DNA of 8,935 nucleotides from Deltaproteobacteria bacterium (GTDB lineage: Bacteria; Desulfobacterota; Binatia; UBA9968): contig JAHFAP010000127.1 in assembly GCA_023250495.1 (NCBI GenBank), positions 1 to 8,935 on the forward strand, in the 5' to 3' direction. The notes under the pieces were generated by a model, which was given only the letters and a program-made list of their open reading frames with translations, did no database searches and was not told where the DNA came from. The position numbers were made by a program, and so were the translations under genes. This document shows positions 1 through 5,731 of the stretch, one piece after another (the first letter of the stretch is position 1; the number at the start of each line of letters is the position of its first letter).

Positions 1-369
1 GGCATTGAGCCTGCGGTTAAATTTGATGTAGCGCTCCGCCATCATATTGTTGTAGCCGCGACAGACCACCACCGCCCAATCCGCATCCTGAATGAAGCCT
101 TCAGCAAGACCGGCCGTGGGAAAGATCACGGCCCGCTCCAGCCCCTCCCTGTCCAGCACCTCAAGCCAGCTTTTGGGATCATCGGGTCCAATCACATAGG
201 GCCGTCCGTCGCCGACGCGGCGCGCCATTCGCTGAAAGCCATCGAGCGTCGGGAAGAAAGGAAGTGAAAGCAGCTCTTTTCTTCCCCTATAAGGGGGCTC
301 CATGAATTCGGAGATATCCTGATCCCTCTCAAAGATATGACCATCGGTATCGACGATTTGCGTTGCCAT
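1..369 (-). CDS. Amidohydrolase family (amidohydrolase_2 / ACMSD-like) metal-dependent hydrolase, N-terminal 123 residues
   Basis: The window holds the first 123 codons; the gene continues past the left edge. The protein opens MATQIVDTDGHIFE and then reads ISEFMEPPYRG. This is the typical start of TIM-barrel amidohydrolase_2 proteins, whose first strand carries an HxH- or DxH-type metal site; here the candidates are D9 and H11. Further on, residues 75-92 (LEVLDREGLERAVIFPTA) look like the strand that follows the first helix in that family. The ATG at 369 is preceded by GGAGG seven bases upstream, which supports the start. It lies 47 bases after the cyclodeaminase-family gene and is probably the fourth gene of the same operon. 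Family members hydrolyse C-N bonds or decarboxylate aromatic acids; the substrate cannot be told from this fragment. Confidence 0.8.
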   Translation of the reverse strand, partial: MATQIVDTDGHIFERDQDISEFMEPPYRGRKELLSLPFFPTLDGFQRMARRVGDGRPYVIGPDDPKSWLEVLDREGLERAVIFPTAGLAEGFIQDADWAVVVCRGYNNMMAERYIKFNRRLNA

Positions 370-416
370 AAGCGATCCTCCGTCTGCCAATCACATAGCG
401 CTTTTTCCACCCAAAC

Positions 417-1517
417 TCAATCGCGGATCGCCTGGGTGAACCACTCGGTCGGGATCTCGCGACCAATTCCCTTTCTTTTCGCCTCGTGATAGACCGCAGT
501 GCAAACCGCGGCAAACTGGACGCCCATCACGCCCAGGTTTAAAAACCACGTCGTCTGTGTGTCGCTCGTCCGCCCTTTCACCTTGCCGCCAATCACGTCC
601 GCCAGCGCCGGCATCTTGAGAATCTCCTGGCGCGGAGGTCGACGAGGAATGATTTCCTTCTCGTCCGGCTGGCCGGCGACGTAGCCGAGAAAGCCATGCG
701 CCGCATAAAAAGCGCCAGGCGGAGGATTCTCCAGATGCGGAGTGCTCTCTCCCATTTTAACGGCCACATCCACCGCTTTGGCAAAACCAGGCTCGGTCTC
801 ATCCCAAGTGACATCGGTGACATGCATTCCCGGCTCCAACCAGGCGGTCTTAAAAACCGGATCGATGGAAGAGGTGCAGCAGGAGACGATGTCGGCTCCT
901 TTGACCGCCTCGCGCGCGGAGCTGACCGGTTCAACTTCCATGCGAAATCTTTCGCTCATCTCTGCGGCATACTGCTTGGCGTTGGCTGGACTGACGCTGT
1001 AAACCCTGACGCGGGTGATCTTCCGCACCGCGGCGAAGGCCTCGAGATATGTCCGCGCCATCCCTCCGGAGCCGATCATCCCCACGACATGGCTATCCTC
1101 CCGCGCGAGATACTTCACCCCCAACCCGGCGCCCCCGGCCACGCGCATGTGCTGAAGGAAACCGTCGTTGATGAGCGCCGCAGGCATGCCATCCTTCGCG
1201 CTGAACATGAAGAGAAGTCCGCAATAAGTCCCCGGTTGGATGCAATGTTTGTTCTCCCTCTGCTGCCCTTTTTCCCCAGGCCAGCTCACGATATCCGAGA
1301 GCATGCGCGCAACGACGAAACCATCTCTCTCGGCGCCTCCCGTCATCACCGCCCAACGGTAATAGCTCTCCGGACGCTCGCACGGCAGATAAACATCGAT
1401 GCGCCCCATCGTCGCGGCATTGCCCTTGAAGATCTCCTTTTGCGTCTCCTCGAGCGCCTCTAACGTCATCGGCATCGTCAATACTTTCTGAACGTCATCG
1501 TCCCTCAAAAGCAGCAT
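417..1517 (-). CDS. Ornithine cyclodeaminase / mu-crystallin family protein
   Basis: This 366-residue protein belongs to the OCD/mu-crystallin superfamily of NAD(P)-dependent enzymes, which includes ornithine cyclodeaminase, alanine dehydrogenase of the archaeal type and ketimine reductases. The nucleotide-binding loop GSGGMA is at 149-154. The conserved arginine segment MRVAGGAGLGVKYLAR (124-139) precedes it. H232 to D239 (HVTDVTWD) matches the region of the catalytic aspartate in ornithine cyclodeaminase, but is followed by ETEPGFAK rather than the usual PGK pattern. GRTSD at 315-319 is the family's C-terminal signature. The protein is longer than the usual 310-350 residues, with extra sequence around 44-60 and 78-97. 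The start ATG at 1517 has AAGGAG seven bases upstream, immediately after the stop of the ThDP beta subunit gene, so the genes are co-transcribed. The family is certain; the substrate is not, and calling it a true ornithine cyclodeaminase would be a guess. Confidence 0.9.
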   Translation of the reverse strand: MLLLRDDDVQKVLTMPMTLEALEETQKEIFKGNAATMGRIDVYLPCERPESYYRWAVMTGGAERDGFVVARMLSDIVSWPGEKGQQRENKHCIQPGTYCGLLFMFSAKDGMPAALINDGFLQHMRVAGGAGLGVKYLAREDSHVVGMIGSGGMARTYLEAFAAVRKITRVRVYSVSPANAKQYAAEMSERFRMEVEPVSSAREAVKGADIVSCCTSSIDPVFKTAWLEPGMHVTDVTWDETEPGFAKAVDVAVKMGESTPHLENPPPGAFYAAHGFLGYVAGQPDEKEIIPRRPPRQEILKMPALADVIGGKVKGRTSDTQTTWFLNLGVMGVQFAAVCTAVYHEAKRKGIGREIPTEWFTQAIRD

Positions 1518-1528
1518 GAAAACTCCTT

Positions 1529-2128
1529 CTACCCTCTCCGGTGATCCGATGGGCCGAGAATCGCTCTCTTCTCGGTCTCTTCGATGTGGCGAATGAAGCG
1601 GTACTTGTTCTCCAGCTCATCCACTCGGATGGGAGGAAGGGCCGGCTGTCCCTGCTCGACTTTGGCCGCGATGAAGCTAAGCTCGTTTCTCTTCCAGGCC
1701 TTGAGAAACTCCTGCCGGAACTTTTCCGGGCTCTTCACCCAACAGGCATGCTTACAGCCCGCGCCTTTAACCAGGGCGACCGCGTCCGTCCCGGCTACGG
1801 TTGCAGTCTCCGTTGCGCCCGACGCTTCATAGCACTGATTGTCGAAGAGGAGATGAATGAGATTCCGCGGATTCTGCCAGGCGATAGTCGGCAAACCGCA
1901 GAGATTCATAAGAAAGGCGCCGTCCCCGTCGATCGCTATGACCTTCCGATGGGGAAGGCCGAGCGCGATCCCCAAAGAGATGGAAGAGGCGAGCCCCAAA
2001 GTGCGCGGCCTAAAGTTTCCATCTCCGGGCCTCAAGACCTGCCACTCCCGCGCCGCCCAGCCCGCCGCAACCACCAGCGCATCCCCTGCGTCACCTGCAA
2101 TCATCTTCAGGTAGTCATATCGCTGCAT
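1529..2128 (-). CDS. ThDP-binding enzyme beta subunit, sulfopyruvate/phosphonopyruvate decarboxylase-like (ComE-like)
   Basis: This 199-residue protein is the pyrophosphate-binding (PP) domain of a ThDP-dependent decarboxylase made as a separate chain. Counting from the ATG at 2128, GDG is at 67-69 and is followed 26 residues later by N96 (FDNQCY), the classic GDG-x(25-30)-N ThDP/Mg motif. LGLASSISLGIALGLP (45-60) is the glycine-rich helix before it, as in ComE-type subunits. It pairs with the alpha subunit just upstream, which supplies the PYR domain and catalytic glutamate. A GTG at 2131 is in frame three bases earlier, overlapping the alpha stop as GTGATG. I prefer the ATG, which has GGGGGTG five bases before it. 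Known split enzymes of this kind decarboxylate sulfopyruvate or phosphonopyruvate to the aldehyde. No genes for coenzyme M, phosphonate or sulfoacetaldehyde metabolism are visible, so the substrate is open. Confidence 0.85.
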   Translation of the reverse strand: MQRYDYLKMIAGDAGDALVVAAGWAAREWQVLRPGDGNFRPRTLGLASSISLGIALGLPHRKVIAIDGDGAFLMNLCGLPTIAWQNPRNLIHLLFDNQCYEASGATETATVAGTDAVALVKGAGCKHACWVKSPEKFRQEFLKAWKRNELSFIAAKVEQGQPALPPIRVDELENKYRFIRHIEETEKRAILGPSDHRRG

Positions 2129-2634
2129 CACTTCACCCCCAAGACGCTTTTCGTGAGAAGCACGGCAACAGGTCTCCTCGAATCCTCCGCAAGGATCTGA
2201 GCGCCCCGCAGCGTCTCCGCGACCTCGTCCATCTTTCTCAGGATGTAAGTCCGAATGCCGAGCCCATCGAGCACCGGTTCGGTCACCGACCCTAGGGTCG
2301 CAAAGCCCCGGTCACCGAGATCGCCGGCGTAGTAAATGAGAAGCAAAATCGGGATCTGAAACTGAAGGCAGGTCGTGGTCAGGCCGTTGCAGCTATTGAG
2401 CAGGCCGGCGTTCTGCATGAGCAGCGCCGTCTTTTTTCCCGTGAGATAGGCGCCGGCGCATATCCCCACGCCTTCCTCTTCGCGGCACAGAGGCACGTGC
2501 TTGATATCCGGATCTTCGTCTATGACCTTGATCACCTCGACAAGCTTCAGGTCCGGAAGCGTGGCGACAAAATCAATGCCCACTTGTTTTAATCCCTCGA
2601 CGATGTTCTCAGCGGCTTTTTTAGCGTCCATCAT
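2128..2634 (-). CDS. ThDP-binding enzyme alpha subunit, sulfopyruvate/phosphonopyruvate decarboxylase-like (ComD-like)
   Basis: This 168-residue protein is the PYR domain of a split ThDP-dependent 2-oxo acid decarboxylase. CREEEGVGICAGAYLTGKK (50-68) carries the catalytic glutamate that activates the ThDP aminopyrimidine, and ALLMQNAGLLN (70-80) follows as in ComD and phosphonopyruvate decarboxylases. GDLGDRGFATLG near 104-115 and TEPVLDGLGI near 118-127 also fit. In ComD as I recall it the second motif reads MQNSGLGN, so this protein differs at the substrate side. Two ATG codons stand in tandem (2634 and 2631). Two purine-rich ribosome sites lie upstream, GGAGGAG and AGAGGAG, and the nearer one suits the second ATG better. 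It is the first gene of the operon; its stop overlaps the start of the beta subunit, implying translational coupling and equal amounts of the two chains. Confidence 0.85.
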   Translation of the reverse strand: MMDAKKAAENIVEGLKQVGIDFVATLPDLKLVEVIKVIDEDPDIKHVPLCREEEGVGICAGAYLTGKKTALLMQNAGLLNSCNGLTTTCLQFQIPILLLIYYAGDLGDRGFATLGSVTEPVLDGLGIRTYILRKMDEVAETLRGAQILAEDSRRPVAVLLTKSVLGVK

Positions 2635-2648
2635 GCTCCTCTATCTCC

Positions 2649-2677
2649 TCCGCCGATCGCATGGCCGCGACGGCGGA
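2649..2677 (-). promoter_or_regulatory. Leader hairpin ahead of the ThDP operon, overlapping its first ribosome site
   Basis: The arms TCCGCCG (2649-2655) and CGGCGGA (2671-2677) are perfect complements. Inside them TCGC (2657-2660) pairs with GCGA (2667-2670), leaving one bulged base (2656) and a six-base loop. This is an 11-bp stem in the leader of the minus-strand operon, 15 bases from the first ATG. The 3' arm in the transcript ends in GGA, the start of the GGAGGAG ribosome site, so folding would partly mask it. There is no U-run, so it is not an ordinary intrinsic terminator. A regulatory role is inferred. Confidence 0.5.
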
Positions 2678-2706
2678 AGAACGGATTCGCTCTGACAACC
2701 TACCCC

Positions 2707-2735
2707 CGCATACTAAAACGACCAGGATAATTCAA
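2707..2735 (-). promoter_or_regulatory. Candidate sigma70 promoter for the ThDP/OCD/amidohydrolase operon
   Basis: Read on the minus strand, TTGAAT (2735-2730) and TATGCG (2712-2707) are separated by 17 bases. The -35 is a fair match and the -10 a poor one. Transcription would start near 2700 and give a leader of about 66 bases that contains the hairpin. This is the best candidate I can find in the region, but weak. Confidence 0.25.
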
Positions 2736-2759
2736 GGTGAAAGAGAACCATCTATACTG

Positions 2760-2771
2760 CTCCGCGCGGAG
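2760..2771. repeat. 12-bp perfect palindrome in the divergent control region
   Basis: CTCCGCGCGGAG reads the same on both strands. It lies between the candidate promoter of the left operon (-35 at 2730-2735) and the promoter of the GcvH-like gene (-35 at 2802), a usual position for the operator of a dimeric regulator serving two divergent units. No regulator gene is adjacent, and GC-rich palindromes also arise by chance. Confidence 0.3.
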
Positions 2772-2801
2772 AGCACATTCTGACAGAGCGCCCTTCCAGC
2801 C

Positions 2802-2829
2802 TTGACAGAAAGAAAGCAATCTCTATAGT
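2802..2829 (+). promoter_or_regulatory. Sigma70-type promoter of the GcvH-like gene
   Basis: A perfect -35 box TTGACA (2802-2807) and TATAGT (2824-2829, one mismatch from TATAAT) are spaced by 16 bases. Transcription should begin near 2836, only about eight bases before the ATG at 2844. TGACAGA occurs twice 22 bases apart (2781-2787 and 2803-2809); the second copy overlaps the -35 box, which could mark a regulator binding site. Confidence 0.6.
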
Positions 2830-2843
2830 GATAAAATCGAAGT

Positions 2844-3230
2844 ATGGAGAGAACCCTCAAAGTCAGCCAAGACCACGTGTGGGTGGGGATCGAGGATCAG
2901 CATGTATTCTTCGGCCTGACCAACTATGGCCAGAGCGAGCTCGGCCGGATCATCTCTGTGGACCTTCCCGAGTTAGGGGACAAGGTGGAAAAAGGCGAGC
3001 CCTTCGCGGAGCTCGAATCGCATACCACAGTGGCGGAGCTGATCGCGCCGCTTTCGGGAACCGTGAGCGCGGTCAATCCTGAATTGGAGGGGCATCCCTC
3101 AATCATCAACGAAGATCCCTACAGCGAGGGGTGGCTGGTCGAGGTCAAACTGAAAGACCACTCTGAAGTCCAGTCCCTGATGGACATGGACGAATATTAC
3201 CACTTTGTCTTCAAGCCAACTTCTGAATAG
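2844..3230 (+). CDS. Glycine cleavage system H protein-like, lacking the lipoyl-lysine
   Basis: This 128-residue protein has the length and fold signature of GcvH, the lipoyl carrier of glycine cleavage. HVWVGIED (11-18), GLTNYGQSELG (24-34), DLPELGDKVEKGEPFAELES (40-59), APLSGTV (68-74) and DPYSEGWLVEV (91-101) all follow the family pattern. At the lipoylation loop the family reads ESVKA; here it reads ESHTT (58-62), so threonine 61 stands where the modified lysine should be. The codons at 3015-3029 read GAA TCG CAT ACC ACA, so this is not a frame artefact. It therefore cannot carry lipoate at the normal site. No gcvT, gcvP or lipoyl ligase gene is in view. The ATG at 2844 is the only early in-frame start and has no clear ribosome site. 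It may be a structural or regulatory paralogue, or a domain with another cargo. Confidence 0.85.
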   Translation: MERTLKVSQDHVWVGIEDQHVFFGLTNYGQSELGRIISVDLPELGDKVEKGEPFAELESHTTVAELIAPLSGTVSAVNPELEGHPSIINEDPYSEGWLVEVKLKDHSEVQSLMDMDEYYHFVFKPTSE

Positions 3231-3295
3231 ACATTTTCCCTCCGGCTCGACCCGCGCCCGGGAGCAGATCGCGGGGAGACAGCGGATTGAAGAAA

Positions 3296-3670
3296 TTACG
3301 GAGGGGGCATCTTTTCCGACGACCGGGACGATCCAGCAGGGGGCTCGACGATGGGACTGTTCTTGTTTCTCTTTGACTCGGGCGACGCGAAGCGGTAGAT
3401 AATCTCACCTGGCCGGACCAGACCCAGTTCTTCTCGTGCAAGTTTCTCAAGATAGAGGTCATCCTGGCGTATCCGGTAGGCGCGCTCCCGAAGCGCCGCG
3501 TTTTCCTTCTGGAGGAGAAAGTTTCTCTCCTCTAGCTGTTTTTTTTCGCCCCACAAACGCCAGAGGTGGAACACTCCCCTCTCTCCGAAGGCGGTGAAGA
3601 GAGACAGGGCAACGAGCAGGCTGGAGAAGCCGTAAATGACCCAGCGTTGTGATGACCTCGATAAAGCCAT
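3296..3670 (-). CDS. ftsB: Cell division protein FtsB / DivIC-family septum formation protein
   Basis: This 124-residue protein has the bitopic layout of FtsB. It has a short cytoplasmic N terminus, one membrane helix at about 10-28, a coiled coil at about 38-68 (LWGEKKQLEERNFLLQKENA and on), and the DivIC signature DDLYLEKLAREELGLVRPGE (70-89) in the periplasm. FtsB joins FtsL and FtsQ to control septal wall synthesis. Residues 93-124 form a polar, Ser/Pro/Lys-rich tail. The ATG at 3670 has no obvious ribosome site, but the protein from there has the right N-terminal length. It is convergent with the GcvH-like gene (65-bp gap) and divergent from eno (79-bp gap). In enterobacteria eno and ftsB are also neighbours but lie in the same direction. 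Confidence 0.9.
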   Translation of the reverse strand: MALSRSSQRWVIYGFSSLLVALSLFTAFGERGVFHLWRLWGEKKQLEERNFLLQKENAALRERAYRIRQDDLYLEKLAREELGLVRPGEIIYRFASPESKRNKNSPIVEPPAGSSRSSEKMPPP

Positions 3671-3687
3671 GGCAGAAATCGAAGCCT

Positions 3688-3696
3688 ATACTAGCA
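3688..3696 (-). promoter_or_regulatory. Candidate extended -10 element for ftsB
   Basis: On the minus strand this reads TGCTAGTAT, a TGn extended -10 followed by TAGTAT, about 18 bases before the ftsB ATG. I see no good -35. The same bases hold TATACT on the plus strand (3687-3692), a possible -10 for eno, also without a clear -35. Confidence 0.25.
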
Positions 3697-3738
3697 CATT
3701 TTTCCGCGGCGGGCATGCGCCACGAGCCAAAAATGCAT

Positions 3739-3747
3739 GGAGGTGAT
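3739..3747 (+). promoter_or_regulatory. Unusually complete Shine-Dalgarno site of eno
   Basis: GGAGGTGAT is a nine-base match to the complement of the 16S rRNA 3' end, and GGAGGT ends five bases before the ATG at 3750. It fixes the enolase start and implies strong translation, as expected for a glycolytic enzyme. Confidence 0.75.
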
Positions 3748-3749
3748 CA

Positions 3750-5033
3750 ATGAAGATCCAGCAGGTCCGTGCGAGAGAGGTGTTAGATTCTCGCGGGCAG
3801 CCGACAGTAGAAGTTGATGTCACGCTTAAAAGCGGCGTCCGTGGACGCGCCACGGTCCCTTCGGGCGCGTCCACCGGGGTGCACGAAGCGGTCGAGCTGA
3901 GGGACGGCGATAGCCGCTTCCTGGGCAAAGGCGTTAAGCAGGCGGCGCTCAACGTTAATCGTGTTCTGGCCCTGCGCCTGCGCGGCAAGGACGCGAAGGG
4001 CCAGCAGGATATCGACCGCCTGATGATCGAGCTCGACGGGACCTCCGACAAATCCCGCCTGGGAGCCAACGCGATTCTGGCCGTCTCCCTGGCGGTCGCG
4101 AAGGCTCAGGCTGCGGCCGAGAGACTGCCGCTCTATCGATACCTGGAAGGTCCTCGGGCCAAAACCCTGCCGGTCCCGCTGCTCAATGTGCTGAACGGCG
4201 GCGTCCACGCCGACAACAACGTAGACTTTCAGGAGTTCATGATCGCTCCCGTCGGGATGAAAAATTTTGCCGAGGCACTGAGAGCGGCATCCGAAATCTT
4301 TCAAACCTTGAAGAAGGTCTTGCAGAAGCGAGGCTACTCGACCAGCGTCGGCGACGAGGGAGGGTTCGCTCCCCGCCTGAAGGCAAACGAGGAGGCCGTG
4401 CAGCTCCTGCTGGAGGCCATCACGCAGGCCGGCTATAGGCCGAAAGATGAGGTAGCTCTGGCGCTCGATATAGCCGCAAGCGAGCTGTATGAAAAGGGTG
4501 ACTACGTTTTTAAAAAATCCGACGGCATGAAGAGGGGCCATGAAGAGATGATCCGGTTGTATGAGGATTGGGTCCGACAATATCCCATCATCTCCATAGA
4601 AGACGCCTTCGCGGAAGATGATTGGGAGGGATGGAAAATGCTGACGGAAGCGTTGGGAAAAAAGGTCCAGCTCGTCGGCGACGATATCTTCGTGACGAAC
4701 CGCTCAAGGCTGGAGCGCGGAATCGAATCAGGCGTGGCCAACTCGATCCTCATCAAAGTGAACCAGATCGGCACGCTGAGCGAGACTTTGGATACCATGA
4801 CGTTGGCAAAGAAAGCGGGCTACACAACGGTCATCTCGCACCGCTCCGGAGAGACCGAAGACACGACAATCGCCGACCTGGCGGTGGCTACTAATGCCGG
4901 ACAGATCAAGACCGGCGCGCCCTGCCGCGGAGAGCGAACGGCAAAATACAATCAACTCCTGCGCATCGAAGAGGAATTGGGAAAAAGGGCCGTCTTCGCC
5001 GGCAAGAAAGCCTTCAAAGCAATATCGGCTTGA
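3750..5033 (+). CDS. eno: Enolase (phosphopyruvate hydratase)
   Basis: Enolase interconverts 2-phosphoglycerate and phosphoenolpyruvate in the cytoplasm, and is also a partner of the RNA degradosome in some bacteria. The 427-residue length is normal. SGASTGVHEAVELRD (38-52) is the substrate-closing loop and HADNN (153-157) follows. The active-site residues are present: E162 (QEFMI), E203 (GDEGGF), the Mg ligands D240, E284 and D311 (ALD, IED, GDD), K336 (IKVNQIGT), H364 (SHRSGETEDT) and K387 (IKTGAP). KYNQLLRIEEELG (399-411) ends the conserved core. It probably heads an operon with nth (41 bases downstream) and the EamA transporter. Confidence 0.98.
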   Translation: MKIQQVRAREVLDSRGQPTVEVDVTLKSGVRGRATVPSGASTGVHEAVELRDGDSRFLGKGVKQAALNVNRVLALRLRGKDAKGQQDIDRLMIELDGTSDKSRLGANAILAVSLAVAKAQAAAERLPLYRYLEGPRAKTLPVPLLNVLNGGVHADNNVDFQEFMIAPVGMKNFAEALRAASEIFQTLKKVLQKRGYSTSVGDEGGFAPRLKANEEAVQLLLEAITQAGYRPKDEVALALDIAASELYEKGDYVFKKSDGMKRGHEEMIRLYEDWVRQYPIISIEDAFAEDDWEGWKMLTEALGKKVQLVGDDIFVTNRSRLERGIESGVANSILIKVNQIGTLSETLDTMTLAKKAGYTTVISHRSGETEDTTIADLAVATNAGQIKTGAPCRGERTAKYNQLLRIEEELGKRAVFAGKKAFKAISA

Positions 5034-5074
5034 GTAGCTTTGAAGCGCGAATCGTCTCCACGGAAAACTGAGCG

Positions 5075-5722
5075 ATGAAACGCGAGCCAGCCGAGGAGAA
5101 AAAGAGCCGGTGCCAGGCCATTGCGGCGCGTTTGGCCGAGGCCTTTCCTGAGATGCGCGTCCCGCTCCATCACCGAAATAACTATGAGCTTCTAGTCGCT
5201 ACCATTCTCTCTGCCCAGTGCACTGACGAGATGGTCAATAAAGTCACGCCCGACCTGTTCCGCCGCCACCCCACTCCTCAGACGCTTGCCAAGGCGCCCG
5301 TTGGAGAGATTGAGAGTCTCATTCATCGCCTCGGCCTATTTCGCGCCAAGGCGCGCTCGTTGAAAAGATGCGCCAAGCAACTGGCAGAAAACTTCAACGG
5401 TGAAGTTCCCGCCACGATGGAAGAGCTCACCCGGCTGGCCGGCGTCGGGAGAAAAACCGCCAACGTGATCCTCGGCCACGCCTTCGGAATCCCCGCCATC
5501 GCCGTCGATACGCATGTAAAGCGGCTGGCCCGCCGCCTCGGCCTCACGAAGCAGGAGGATCCGGACAAAATCGAGCAGGACTTGATGCGGCTTTTGCCCA
5601 GCGAGCACTGGACGGCTTTTTCTCTCCGCCTGATCCTTCACGGCAGAAAGATCTGCCACGCCGGGAAGCCGGAATGTCCGCGCTGCGGCCTCAGCGATCT
5701 CTGCCCCTCGGCAAACTTATAA
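5075..5722 (+). CDS. nth: Endonuclease III (DNA glycosylase/AP lyase)
   Basis: This is a base-excision-repair enzyme that removes oxidised pyrimidines and cleaves the strand at the resulting abasic site. The 215 residues match the family length. The helix-hairpin-helix LAGVGRKTANVIL (121-133) carries the catalytic lysine K127, and VDTHV (144-148) carries the catalytic aspartate D145. LLVATILSAQCTDEMVN (39-55) is the conserved N-terminal helix. The iron-sulfur loop is intact: C194, C201, C204 and C210 give the pattern C-x6-C-x2-C-x5-C of a [4Fe-4S] cluster. The ATG at 5075 has only a weak purine stretch upstream (ACTGAGCG). It sits between eno and the transporter gene, probably on one transcript. 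Confidence 0.97.
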   Translation: MKREPAEEKKSRCQAIAARLAEAFPEMRVPLHHRNNYELLVATILSAQCTDEMVNKVTPDLFRRHPTPQTLAKAPVGEIESLIHRLGLFRAKARSLKRCAKQLAENFNGEVPATMEELTRLAGVGRKTANVILGHAFGIPAIAVDTHVKRLARRLGLTKQEDPDKIEQDLMRLLPSEHWTAFSLRLILHGRKICHAGKPECPRCGLSDLCPSANL

Positions 5723-5731
5723 GCGGACGCC

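Noticed and set aside
192..410. Minus-strand 72-codon frame overlapping the start of the amidohydrolase gene
   Set aside because: The amidohydrolase frame from 369 has a good ribosome site and family sequence; this one has neither.
696..1463. Plus-strand open frame of 255 codons opposite the OCD-family gene
   Set aside because: It lies wholly antisense to a gene with clear family motifs. Its translation is rich in His, Arg and Pro with no recognisable domain, which is typical of a shadow frame in GC-rich DNA.
1541..2200. Plus-strand open frame of 219 codons opposite the ThDP beta subunit
   Set aside because: It is antisense to a gene with an intact ThDP motif and has no domain or ribosome site of its own.
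3251..3275. Inverted repeat CCCGCG/CGCGGG between the convergent GcvH-like and ftsB genes as a terminator
   Set aside because: The stem is only six pairs with a 13-base loop and no T-run on either side. Its location suits a terminator but the structure does not support one.
3783..4580. Minus-strand open frame of 265 codons opposite enolase
   Set aside because: Enolase is certain on the plus strand; this frame reflects its codon bias and shows no motif.
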